DNA of 64,000 nucleotides from Balaenoptera acutorostrata (taxonomy: Eukaryota > Chordata > Mammalia > Artiodactyla > Balaenopteridae), in contig NC_080075.1 in the NCBI RefSeq assembly GCF_949987535.1, forward strand, positions 59,555,636-59,619,635. The letters run 5' to 3'. Shown piece by piece: positions 50,806-61,234 of the stretch. The notes beneath the pieces were generated by a model, which worked only from the letters and a program-made list of their open reading frames with translations, was not told where the DNA came from and made no database searches. The translations under genes were made by a program, and so were the position numbers. Each line of letters opens with the position of its first letter. Positions within the stretch are counted from its first letter, which is position 1.

Positions 50806-52226
50806 CATGAACTCAGGAAGAGCAGGGATTGGAGGGCTTGGCTTCTGAGTGTTTGTCTCCCCGCCCCCGCCCAGAACTACTGGTCTGAATTTCTCAGTCT
50901 TACATTCCCCAGCTCTAAGCCTGCAGGAATGCCCTTGCTATCCAGATCTAAATTAAGACAACATTCTCTGTCACCACCCCTGAGCTTTACTTTAATATAT
51001 TAAAACGGTCTTTCATTTTAAAAGGTGGGGGGAAGGGAGACAAGTACAAAAAGAAACCACTGGAAGAGTTTATAAATTTTGAACTCTGAATGGTAAGGCT
51101 TACAGGCATCTGGTGCCGTATTTCAACCCAGCCACATCTCGGGCATCTCCCAGTTCAGCTCCCTATCAGGCAGTAGGAAATCCTCCCTCCCTTCCCCTCC
51201 TCTGCCCCCTCCTCACCTGGAAAGCGTTGGAGGCAAGTGTCCCTGCCACACCCATGACGTAGACTGGGGTTCCTAAACTGGGATCCATGGATGAGCTTCT
51301 GGAGCCTGGGAATTGCCAGAGATTGAATGTGATTGCATGGGTGTATGTGCTTTTTTCTGGGAAGTGGATTCACAGATGTAATGAGATTCACAGAGAAGTC
51401 GGTGGTTTCAAATGGTCTAAGAAGCCCCGGAGGGGAACATGGGTACATCCACGTGAGAAATTTACTTTGGAACTAAGTGCTAGGACAAGTTTTGCTTCCT
51501 CTGGAGGAACGGGTGATATGTTTTCTCCCTTTGTAGTTGATTTTCTGTACATGACGTCATGAAAGCCTTTCTAAATTATTCCATTTTTATTTTACTGAAA
51601 TTATTTCTACCTGGATCAATTCAATTTTGTGTAAATATTACAGGAAGAGTTGGTTCATTAATCAGTTTCTTCTTCTTCGTCTTCTTTTTTTTTTTTTTTA
51701 ACTACAGAACACTTATCAATTATTGTTTCTCTTATACAGAGGCTTCTCTGGTGGCTGTGATGTAAGGTGAATGTAGAGTGACAGACAGAGGGAGAAGGGA
51801 GACGAAGCCTGAGGGGCATCTTTACGGGAGAGTGAGTTCAAGTGTTCTTGGGTACAAATTCCCATGGGGTCAAGCAGTGGGGTCAAAACATTCTGTTTTA
51901 GTGTCTCCGCCAGGAGAAGGTCTTGGATTAGGAGGAAGCAAGCCCCTTAGAGAGTGAAAAGAAGTTGCCACTATCCCGTGGGCTGGTGTGCCTTCACCAG
52001 GAAGGACGCAGTTGATAGGAAAATGCAGACGTCAGCGAAGTTGAAAGACTCCAGTGAGTCGTCTCCCTCTTCTCATCACCCCTGTGAGGCCCAAATGTGG
52101 CTCATCTTAAAGTCATCCTTGTCTGTCCCATCCTATAGGCTTCCCTGTCACTGAGTGACTCAAAGCCCTCACTCTCCCTGTAGTGCCAGGGTGGCTTCTG
52201 GCTCGCGTGGCAGAGACCCTCGGAGC
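50806..52226. other. Single-copy DNA, T-rich at 51670-51700
   Basis: A TTC/T-rich tract ends in T15 at about 51685-51699. 'ggcttctctggtggctgtga' at 51740 resembles a few bases of a CHR head but does not continue, so it was not called. Frames of 66 to 97 aa are not convincing. Confidence 0.42.
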
Positions 52227-52241
52227 AATTCCCTAGCTTTT

Positions 52242-52274
52242 TAAAATTTATTTATTTATTTATTTATTTATTTT
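52242..52274 (-). mobile_element. Tail-only retroinsertion flanked by target-site duplication
   Basis: The exact 15-mer aattccctagctttt occurs at 52227-52241 and 52275-52289, and the 33 bp between is only a (TTTA)n sequence of the kind found in the tails of the antisense CHR SINEs nearby (compare 50320-50338). The simplest reading is a retroinsertion truncated so severely at its 5' end that only the tail was copied, in antisense orientation. Confidence 0.8.
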
Positions 52275-52289
52275 AATTCCCTAGCTTTT

Positions 52290-52769
52290 GAAAGACACGT
52301 CTGTGCCACTAAAACTTATGAGCCTCGTTTATTTATTTGACTAACTACTGGAGGACAATGTTGGTTAAAAAAAAAAAAAAAAAAAAAAAGAGGTGGTACA
52401 GTGCAAACAACATGGGATTTGGAGTTGGTCAATACTTGTTCATATCCAAAAGTCAAGCAGCCTTCGCCAAAAGACACATTTAAACACTGTTCTTCCTCAC
52501 TCTTTTCTCAAGGGCAGGACACAACTGAGAATATTTACTGAGTCCCTGAGATAGGGGCATTTCCTCTCATTGTTTGCTATTTAGCAGCTGTGGCAAGACA
52601 GGCCTTGTGGAAAGGACCACAGAGAAGCCACTGGCCTGTTACATCCTAATCTAGGCATTAAGCCTGTCTGCACTGGGCTCATACTTGGTCCAGCCTAGCT
52701 CACTAAGATGAGTGTTGGGCCAAAGGCCCAGCTAGAATAAAGTTTTCCTATGCCTAGCATGGTTGGTTT
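52290..52769. other. A23 run and possible MIR scrap, otherwise single-copy
   Basis: An uninterrupted A23 run at 52367-52389 is followed by 'gtggtacagtgcaaacaaca' and 'tgggatttggagttggtcaa', which resemble a MIR 5' part. No retroelement body is recognisable upstream of the A run. Confidence 0.4.
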
Positions 52770-53065
52770 TTAGGAAACATCTTTAAAAGACAGGTCATAT
52801 TTGACCTGTGTTTTTCTCTCCATCTTGCTAATGCAGATGTGATGCCTGGAACTCTGGCAGCCACTTGAGAACATGAGAATGAGGGATGTACTGTAGCATG
52901 GTAGAGTGATAACCTGGATCCAGAAGATTGAGGAAATGCCATGTAGCCTTGGATTGTCAGCTTCTAGCATTCTTTTAATTCAGAGAGAAATAAACTGTCT
53001 TGTTTTAGTCACTGTTATATTGGACTTTTCTGGCACATAGGACCTAACCATAACTAATCCAGTGG
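52770..53065 (+). mobile_element. Old LTR-like repeat, 3' part, sense
   Basis: 'tgatgcctggaactctggca', 'gccacttgagaacatgagaa', 'agagagaaataaactgtctt', 'gttttagtcactgttatatt' and 'cctaaccataactaatcc' follow the 3' half of a MaLR/ERVL-class LTR as I recall it. It carries an inverted pair of AGGTCA half-sites at 52790-52809. Confidence 0.5.
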
Positions 53066-53077
53066 TCTCATTTGGTT

Positions 53078-53315
53078 TCTGGAGTCAGATTACCTGAGTT
53101 GAAATCCAACCTCCATTATTTTATAGACTCCAATGTGGGAAATCTCTTAACCTTTATAAGCCTTCAGTTTTCTTGACTGTGAAATGGGGGTCATTAATGT
53201 ACATATCTCTTAGATTTATTATGTATGTTAACATGACATAATGTATATAAAGTACATGGTGTGTGTTCAGTACTCAGTAAATGTTTCTATTACGTTGTTG
53301 TTATTACTATTATAA
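53078..53315 (+). mobile_element. MIR SINE, sense
   Basis: 'ctggagtcagattacctgag', 'ttgaaatccaacctccatta', 'aaatctcttaacctttataa', 'ttgactgtgaaatgggggtc' and 'agtactcagtaaatgtttct' are MIR landmarks. An ATC trinucleotide run follows at 53322-53336. Confidence 0.8.
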
Positions 53316-53444
53316 TTGCAATCATCATCATCATCCTGGGGCATCTGTAACCCTTGGAGAACTTCCTGGGGGTGGCTATAGGAGGCTATGAGTCATGTGT
53401 TCAGGATCCTGGAGCCTGTATCTCTCAGTCTCTTTCCACAAGAG

Positions 53445-53625
53445 AAACAACTCATAAATTCAGGGAGGTCACTTATCCTCTATGAGCTTCCCTTTCCACA
53501 TCTAAAGCAGGGTTAATAATAATTTGTAGGCTTGTTGGGAAGATTAAATGAGAAAATATGTGCAAAGTAGCCAGCTCAATGCACAAAGCATGCATGCCAC
53601 AAATGTTAGCTCCCATCTCTTGGTT
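53445..53625 (+). mobile_element. MIR SINE, sense, diverged
   Basis: 'gggaggtcacttatcctcta', 'aaagcagggttaataataat', 'cttgttgggaagattaaatg', 'gccagctcaatgcacaaagc' follow MIR in order. It lies about 130 bp after the previous MIR in the same orientation. Confidence 0.65.
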
Positions 53626-54544
53626 GTATTGATACTTGCTTTTACTCTGTAGAGATAAATAGAGCCCCCTCCCCACCCCCTTACTACTCCTAGCCTGGGT
53701 AGATTGTAAGTTGGCATTGGCTGCTCAGTGGCTATAGGTGAATCCAGCTGGTGAAGGGCCAGTGGCCCAGCCAGGGCAGAGTTATGCAACCTCACCTGAA
53801 GACGCAGGCTGGCAAGCCAGATGGGTGTGGGTGGCAGGAAGTCTCTTGGGGTCTAGGGTAGAGGACAGGGGGATTGGGGGGACAGAGGGAAAATGGGCAA
53901 GTTTTACCAGCAGTGTTGGGGGCCTTAGTGAGAGGAGGCAGGAGAATGAGGGCTCTTCCCTTCCCTCTTCAAGAGATACTGCTTTTATTTTTTCAGATCC
54001 AACTCTGCAATTTTCAGGGTGAGAAGCCACAGGCAAAATAGTAATCTCTACGAAAACAATAATACTCATCTTAAAGAGCTGTTTATCAGGCTCTAACGAA
54101 ATGAAATAATTTATATAAAGATGTGTGTGGCATGTAGTATAGGCTGCTTGATCTGACCCATCTTCCATTCACACCAACAAATTCTTGCCTCCTAATGAGT
54201 TTGCTATACCTGAATGTGCCCTTGGGGTCCCTGAATACCATCTGCTTATGCCTGAGGTAAGGCTGTGGGGCTGGATGGCTTCATATAGGGTGAGCACAAG
54301 CTGTCATAGAAAGCTGGGTATAAAAGCAACCAGTTGCAAAGACCAGGGTGTGATGGAGACAGGGCCTGGGAGTCCTACACCAGCAGCCCTGCCCTTCAAG
54401 TCTCTCCCCTCCATGCAACATCTGTATGCTTCCCACTGGACACCATCCTTCCAGCCCAGCACGGGCGATGGAACAGAGAGAGGCCTGCTCTCTGTTCCCT
54501 CCTCCACCACCCTCTAAGCAAACATACAGTTCTTGTGGATTTGT
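53626..54544. other. Single-copy DNA, possible weak MIR at 54020-54150
   Basis: 'taataatactcatcttaaag' and 'agatgtgtgtggcatgtagt' hint at a MIR 3' half. The 128-aa frame (53782-54168, -) and 110-aa frame (54185-54517, +) show no domain. Confidence 0.4.
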
Positions 54545-54907
54545 ATCTCCTCCCTTTTAATTGAAAAAATAAATTTAAATTATAGAAAGATATTAGAAAA
54601 AAATACAACGGCGCCTCACTGCTAAATTTAAGTGAAAGTTAACATTTTGCTTTGAATACTTGCCTTGATTTTGTTTTTCAGTAAAAGAAAAAAAGTTACT
54701 GACAATGCTAAAATGTTCATTGAACTGCTTTCCAATCCCATCTTTTGGCAACCTCTGTCCTGATATTGCTGTGCATCCCTTCAGCCCATGATTTTTACAC
54801 TTACCCTATGGGTATGTATATATTTGAGATTTTGTATTTCTTCCCCTGTCCCTTTCATTTTGGAAATTACACATTGTATTTTTATTCTCTTTGTAGTTTC
54901 CCTAACA
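54545..54907 (-). mobile_element. Older L1 sequence, antisense, left of a nested L1
   Basis: AT-rich sequence ('ttcagtaaaagaaaaaaagt', 'ctttggcaacctctgtcctg' approximate, 'ttgtatttttattctctttg') has the character of old antisense L1M sequence and is interrupted at 54908 by a clear younger L1. Confidence 0.4.
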
Positions 54908-55881
54908 CTCTTTTTTTTTTAAATTTAATTTTAATTTTATATTGGGGTATAGCTGATTTACAATGTTGTGTTAGTTTCAGTTGCACAGCAAAGTGATTCA
55001 GTTATACATATACATATATCCATTGTTTTTCAGATTCTTTTCCCATATAGTTACAGAATATTGAGTAGAGTTTCTTGTACTATACAGTAGGTCCTTGTTG
55101 ATTATCTATTTTATATATAGTAGTATGTTTATGTTAATCCCAAACTCCTAATTTATCCCTCCCCACCACCTTTCCCCTTTGGTAACCATAAGTTTGTTTT
55201 CAAAGTCTGTGAGTCTGTTTCTGTTTTGTAAATAAGTTCATTTGTATCATCTTTTTAGATTCCATATAAGTGATATCATATGATATTTGTCTTTCTCTGT
55301 CTGACTTCACTTAGTATGATAATCTCTAGGTCCATGTTGCTACAAATGGCATTCTTTCATTCTTTTTTATGGTTGTGTAATATTCTGTTGTATGTATGTA
55401 CCACATCTTCTTTATCCATTCCGCTGTTGATGTACATTTAGGTTGCTTCCATGTCTTGGCTATTGTAAATAGTGCTGCAGTGAACACTGGGGTGCATGTA
55501 TCTTTTTGAATTATGGTTTTCTCTGGATGTATGCTCAGGAGTAGGATTGCTGGATCATATGGTAGTTCTATTTTTAGTTTTTTAAGGAACCTCCATACTG
55601 TTCTCCATAGTGGTTGTACCAATTTACATTCCTACCAACAGTGTAGGGGGGTTCCCTTTTTCTCCATACCCTCTCCAGCATTTGTTTGTAGACTGTTTGA
55701 TGATGGCCATTCTGACCATCATCAGATACCTCATTGTAATTTTGATTTGCATTTTTCTAATAATTAGTAATGTTGAGCATCTTTTCATGTGCTTTTTGGC
55801 CATCTGTATGTCTTCTTTGGAGAAATATCTATTTAGATCTTCTGCCCATTTTTTTGATTGGATTGTTTGGTTTTTTTTGAT
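54908..55881 (-). mobile_element. Cetartiodactyl-type L1 3' end, antisense, about 970 bp
   Basis: A T-run tail complement, then 'tatagctgatttacaatgtt', 'gcacagcaaagtgattcagt', 'actatacagtaggtccttgt', 'tagattccatataagtgata', 'gtatgataatctctaggtcc', 'gtaaatagtgctgcagtgaa', 'gattgctggatcatatggta' and 'tttttttgattggattgttt' follow the L1 3' UTR and ORF2 end at low divergence. It is 5'-truncated, the usual product of incomplete reverse transcription. Its left part matches the tail at 7101-7299. Confidence 0.96.
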
Positions 55882-55899
55882 CCCTACCATTCTTAACAT
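55326..55899 (-). pseudogene. L1 ORF2 C-terminal remnant with frameshift
   Basis: Two adjacent - strand frames, 55624-55899 and 55326-55622, read the L1 ORF2 C-terminus in order, including segments '[18 protein letters not shown]', '[10 protein letters not shown]', '[20 protein letters not shown]' and 'ALFTIAKTWKQPKC'. They lie in different frames. The break coincides with a G run near 55646-55651 on the + strand, where one extra base is likely. Only about the last 190 codons exist, without endonuclease or catalytic reverse transcriptase motifs, so no function is expected. Confidence 0.9.
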
Positions 55900-57330
55900 C
55901 TATGCTTCATATTTTGGGAACAAATTTTAAATTAATTGATATCTCTATTCTCTTCCTAGAAAAGACACAGAACTACAGAACTCAGAATGCTTTAACTTTG
56001 CTCCCATCTTCTGTGTTACCATGGTCTAGTATTTAGTTCTGCCATGTTTTTACTCACCATTTGTCATTATTATTATTTTTAGAATCTACACCATCTAGAC
56101 TTACCAGCATGTGTGTATATATATATATATATACATTTTCTCACACAACTGTTTCTTGCAATCCCATCTCTCTTCATTTTTCTGAAGTAATCCTTTAGTA
56201 GTTATTCAAAGAAGATCTGTGTTTAGTTAACTCAATTTTTTTCTGAAAATATCTTTCCTTTTTCCCCCATCTCAGATGTGGGTCAGCTGAGTACAGAACG
56301 GCAGATGGACTTTTTTCCCCCTACTTAGCACTTTTAAGATATTATTCCCTCATCTTCTGGCAGCTATTGTTGCCAATAAGAAGGGTGATATCAATCTGGT
56401 AGACATTTCTTTGAAGATAATCTTCCTCTCTTCTCTAGTATCTTTGAAAATATTATCTTTTCCTTAGATGTTCTGTGGTTTCACAATCATGTGGCTAAAT
56501 GTGTATTTGTTTTTACTTATTCTATGTGTTTTCCAAGCCAAGGCTTAGAACCTTTCTTCAAATCTGGAAATTCCTTAGCCATCATCTCTGCAAATATTAC
56601 CTCTCACCCTCTTCTCTGTTGCCTGGCTTTCTGTAGCACTTACTGACAGATAGATACAGAAATATTAAAACATACTCTCCATGGCTCTCAATTTCCTTTT
56701 CATACATTTTTTCTTTCACATATTTAATAAAACGTCCTTTTCTTTATGTTGTGTTCTAGATGATTTTTCTTAGATCTGTTTTTCAAGTCACCAGTTTCCT
56801 TCATGGCTCTGTCAATGGACTATTGAACCAGCCTGTTGAAGTTGTTATCTTTTTTTCAATTTGGATGATTATGTTTTTCAATTTTAGAACTTTATCTTAG
56901 TTCTTTTTCAAACCAATTCTTCTTTTCTCATAACGTCTGCACTTGCTGTATAGATTTTGTTCTTCTAGTTTTAAAACGTTTTAGACAAACTTATTTAAAA
57001 TTCCTTTTCAGAAAGCTCAGTTGGCAATTCCTTGGGAATGATTCCTCTCACTTGTAATTTTTGCTGACACTTGTGGTTTTGCATTTCCTTGTGTGCTTTA
57101 TAAGTTTTGTCTCATCTTCAGCAGGAATTATCTTCTGCTGAGTCCTATATATTCTCTAGTATTTGGAGACACCCCACTGGTGTAGTTTCTTCATTATAGG
57201 ATTCTTTTTTCTAAATCAGTTTTACTTCATTTTATTGACTTTGGGCTTTTTTTTCCTAGTAAGAAGTGTGAGAATTTGGGTTTTATACTAGCACATACAG
57301 GCTAAGTGCTCCAATTTCTTTCGTTAACTC
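55895..57330 (-). mobile_element. Older L1 sequence, antisense, right of the nested L1
   Basis: Long T-rich antisense L1M-like sequence: 'tattccctcatcttctggca', 'tccttagccatcatctctgc', 'aaatattacctctcaccctc', 'tttttcaagtcaccagtttc', 'attttagaactttatcttag'. These phrases match the antisense of an old L1 region as I recall it. It probably joins 54545-54907 as the host of the younger L1. Confidence 0.55.
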
Positions 57331-57507
57331 TTTTTCTTTTTTCTTACCCACACCCTGCGGTGGCCAACCAGTTTCTCTGCTGACTAGCAGGAGTTTTTCT
57401 GATGGGATCATACTTTCCAAAATAATTTCTTCCTAGTTCCAACTCCTTGTGGTAAACAGGAACTGTGGCCTTGACTTCCGTCTGTGATATTAAAGCCCTC
57501 CATAAGG

Positions 57508-57655
57508 CCATGTTTCTCACATTTCAAAGTACGTATGAATCACTTGGGGAACTTGTTAAAATGAAGATTCTGATTCAGTAGGTCCGGGGCGGGCCTGAGA
57601 TTGTGCATAACAAATTCCCAGGTAATCCTGATGGTACTGATTCAAAACTGCTTGG
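57508..57655 (+). mobile_element. MER5A-like hAT-Charlie MITE
   Basis: 'gtttctcacatttcaaagta', 'gtatgaatcacttggggaac', 'ttgttaaaatgaagattctg', 'attcagtaggtccggggcgg' and 'cccaggtaatcctgatggta' follow MER5A from near its left end. Confidence 0.85.
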
Positions 57656-57852
57656 AGGAGCAGAGTCCTCCAGCGTGTACATCTCTTGTCAGTTACCCCT
57701 GTGGACCTGGTGGCTTTACTTCTCACTCTCTGTTCTACACTCTCTGTTTTTGACTACTGGAAAGTTCCCTCTAGAGGGTCCCTTCAACCTTAGTCTAGGA
57801 GACCTAGGCTCTTTCCTGTTCCAGAAAAACTCTAGGTAGCAAGTGTTTTAAT

Positions 57853-58345
57853 TAAGTATGGCTATGAGTCACAAACACCCCCTCCCCCCAAAACAGAGGC
57901 TTAAACTAGGTAAATATTTCTCACTCACATAAGAGGATCCAGAGTTAGGAAGTCTAGGGCTGTATGGTGGGTCTACAATCCTCAGGGACTAAGACTCCTT
58001 GCATTTTGCTGCTCTGTCATTCTTGGTATGCTTCCTCACAATTTAAGATAGCTACAAGAGTTCCAGCCATCTCATCACACTCCCACCGTCAGAAAGAAAA
58101 GATAGATTAAGAAAGGCAATCCTTTAAGGATACTTCCCAGCAGTTACAAATGCCAGTTCCATTTATGTCTCACTGACTGGCATTTAGTCACATGTTTACT
58201 TCTAGTTGCAAAAGTGGCTGGGAAATGTAGTATTTATTCTGGGTGGCTAGATGCCAGCTAAAAGTTGAGGCATCTACTGCTAAGGAAGAGGGGAATTGAT
58301 ATGCAATAGTTTCTGCCATAATCAGAATGCAGTTTTCTAGAATCT
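57853..58345 (-). mobile_element. Old LTR-like repeat, antisense, same family as 14723-15125
   Basis: 'caaaacagaggcttaaacta', 'tctcactcacataagaggat', 'ttctagttgcaaaagtggct', 'gggaaatgtagtatttattc', 'tgggtggctagatgccagct' and 'gatatgcaatagtttctgcc' are this family's landmarks. It is about 490 bp and therefore more complete than the other copy. Confidence 0.5.
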
Positions 58346-59148
58346 TAAGGCATTCCCTTAGCCTTGGACCCAGAAGATTGGTGGGGTGGTGGAGGCGGTG
58401 ATGATGAAAAAAAAACAACCTTGTTTGCAAAATGGCAGTTTTGGAGCTCCAATAACCAAGGAACACAAGTTTTTAAAAAGATAAATATACCAAGAGGAAA
58501 TTATACCCTCTGATTAGTCTATTCCTTGCATGAAAAGAAAGCAGAATCTTGAGTACCTCATGATGTCTACAAATGCCAGCATTTTCCCTCAAAGTCTTGC
58601 AAAATTTGCCAAGAATAACTGGGTGACAAAAGAGAAAAGAAAGAAATGGAGACACCCTGAGAAGTCAGAGCACTGGAGACTGGGGCAGGAGCAGACCTTT
58701 AAGAAGATGGGAGCAAAACCAGTTGGCAAGAATGGAGAGGAGCAGCTGTCCATGGGTCAGGGGCGGAATGGCTGGAGATGCTGACATTGCCCTGTCTGGG
58801 TGCCTGTATGGGGGTAGAGCCAGGTGGCGGAGGTGGAGGGAGAAGGAGCAAGAGAGGAGACACACCAGGCATCATGTCACACTTCAGGACCTCTAAGGTC
58901 TCAATACCAGGCTGCAGAGAGCTGGGCAGTGCAATCAGAAGTCTCGGGGTAGAGAAGAGAAGGCAATTTCTGCATGTAAATACCCACATCAGCTCTATGG
59001 TTAGGACCCAGCACAAGGACTGGCCTGTTATGATCATCCCCAGTCACCAAGTACAGAAATGTTGTATCTTAACGTTATATGTGTAATGCACATTAGCATA
59101 TTAGTGACTAGAAGTCCTGCCTTAAAAACAAACAAACAAAACTAGATT
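58346..59148. other. Single-copy DNA without recognised gene
   Basis: Frames of 84 to 112 aa on both strands overlap at 58530-59086 and show no domain. Nothing else recognised. Confidence 0.42.
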
Positions 59149-59164
59149 TGCGTTGGAGATTTTT

Positions 59165-59457
59165 TTTTTAAATTAATTAATTAATTAATTTTTGGCTGTG
59201 TTGGGTCTTTGTTTCTGTGCGAGGACTTTTCTCTAGTTGCGGCAAGCGGGGGCCACTCTTCATCGCGGTGTGCGGGCCTCTCACTATTGCGGCCTCTCTT
59301 TGTTGCGGAGCACAGGCTCTAGACGCGCAGGCTCAGTAGTTGTGGCTCACGGGCCCAGTTGCTCCGCAGCATGTGGGATCTTCCCAGACCAGGGCTCGAA
59401 CCCGTGTCCCCTGCATTAGCAGGCAGATTCTCAACCACTGCGCCACCAGGGAAGCCC
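59165..59457 (-). mobile_element. CHR-type SINE, antisense, with target-site duplication
   Basis: T-run and (TTAA)n tail complement, then 'tggctgtgttgggtctttgt', 'ctagttgcggcaagcggggg', 'ttgttgcggagcacaggctc', 'gctccgcagcatgtgggatc', B-box complement 'ggctcgaaccc', 'gcgccaccagggaagccc'. A perfect 16-bp duplication, tgcgttggagattttt, lies at 59149-59164 and 59458-59473. It is shorter than the other long copies because the repeated 'cagtagttgtgg' unit in the middle is reduced. Confidence 0.97.
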
Positions 59458-59477
59458 TGCGTTGGAGATTTTTACTT

Positions 59478-59575
59478 TTTTTTTTTTTGACTATGGAATC
59501 CCTTTTTCATGGAACACCAATTAACTGCCTTTGCCCTAGTGTACCTCACAGTACCCTCTAGAAAAATCGTGACAC
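59478..59575. mobile_element. hAT-type DNA transposon end (MER1/MER3-like)
   Basis: 'atggaatccctttttcatgg', 'aacaccaattaactgccttt' and 'cagtaccctctagaaaaatc' resemble the end of a Charlie-group element. The SINE at 59165 seems to have landed in this older copy. Confidence 0.45.
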
Positions 59576-61205
59576 GGATAAGTAAGCCAATTGCCTGGGA
59601 GAAGCACTACTATTTTTGGTACTAAATTCAGACAGAGTTAACCCTGAGGCTACTTAGTAATGCAAACACCGTGTGATGTAGCAAACAATGTCTTCAACAG
59701 CCTTCTTACCCCAAACGTTATAATGCTTTTCATGAGACTGTTTCTTGTAATTATATTAAAAAATGCTGATGGAATCACACCAAAAATGGTTCAGCAAAAG
59801 CAGTTCTGCCGGGGCCAAGGTGACGCATTCCAGGCATCTGTGTTTCAGTTGCTCTGGCGGGATCCAGGGATTGTGTTAGGAAATCTGGTAGAGTGGATGA
59901 ACTGCTTATCCTTCAAGCAATCCTCTCTGAATAGTGTTATTTCTCAGCAGGGATTTTAAGTAAATATTTAGTGGTAGGGCATTCAAATGGTACTTCCTAG
60001 CTGGACCTGAAAGGCGTTGCTTTTTATGCCCTCTGAGTTCCTATCCACATCTTGACTGACAGTCGAGCTTGGGTGAGTTTGGCATCCCTTTGGAAAGCTG
60101 AGCCCTCCCATCATTGCCCACCAGCAAGATCAGAACTCTCTCCTGAAGTTGCCTTGAGCCCATTCCAGGGCATAAATGAATGAGCAGACCAGGGCCCCAA
60201 AACCTACTTCAATTAACATGGCTGAAGTAGTGCCCATGGCCAAGAATGTTTAAGATTGGTATAACCAGACACTTGCCACTGCCAAATAAAATCTTGGCAA
60301 AGCACCAGAGAATGCCTGGCTTTGGGCAATGCTACTGTCAGGACCCTATCCAAGAAAAAACTCTCCGTCAGTGCCAAGGTAACTAAATGAAGTAACTTGT
60401 ACTGGATCGTTGTTTATAAATCCGTTCAAATGTGGAATGCCTCTGAGAGATAACATATTTAGTTTTAGGACCATTGACTTGTGGGCTTTCTTTCTGAAAA
60501 TAATTGGCTGGCACGGCACATTTATTTTCGGGTCACCTCTAATTTGAGGTAATAAAATGTCATCTCTGTCTACAAGAACCTCTGTCTTTTTGCTCTGCGT
60601 GGGGACGGGGATGTTGGGATTGGTATCCAGGACACCCAAAGGATCATTAGGAAAAAAGCTAGAAAGAAATGATTCCAGAATATATCCCTCCAGTGTGCTT
60701 GTCTGGCCAGTTTTCACAGCAGACATTGAATCCCACTGACATAGATACCATCATCCAGAACTGTTCTAGACAGATATCAACAGTCCAAGCTCTAAGTAGC
60801 GGTCTAGGCCAGGATCCACTCCAGGTCAACAGCAGTCACACATCATCTAATAGGGATTGCTCTAGGGATTGACTGTAATGGTGACTGAGTATTCCAGTGG
60901 ATGGAATAGCTGTGTCCGATGCTTGCATGTTCCCTAAAGTGTAAGAATTTGATATTTGCTGAAATATGCACTTGATTTGCTGACAGTGCAAATCTCAGGT
61001 AGAGAGAGAACCTTTTATTAATGGTCTCCAGCATTTGCATTCTGTTTTCCATCAGAATGGAAGTGAAAAGAATCTTCTATGTATTAATATATGTGTACAT
61101 GAGAAATAGATTCTCCCCAAAAGCCAACTCCTGTTGCTAGTGAAAGAACTGAAGAAGTTTAAGAAAAGAGACATTTTGGATAAGTTAGAGTGAAATATCA
61201 CTCAT
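59576..61205. other. Single-copy DNA without recognised gene
   Basis: Frames of 99 aa (59660-59959, +) and 126 aa (60346-60726, -) show no domain. The second is opposed by 60- and 67-aa + frames. No repeat family was recognised in this 1.6-kb stretch. Confidence 0.42.
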
Positions 61206-61231
61206 ACACACACACACACTCACACACACAC
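61206..61231. repeat. (AC)n microsatellite
   Basis: Two short CA runs separated by 'tca', immediately before an old L1. Confidence 0.92.
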
Positions 61232-61234
61232 GGA

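Noticed and set aside
51735..51760. Short match to a CHR SINE head ('ggcttctctggtggctgtga')
   Set aside because: The similarity ends after about 20 bases, with no A or B box, body, tail or target duplication.
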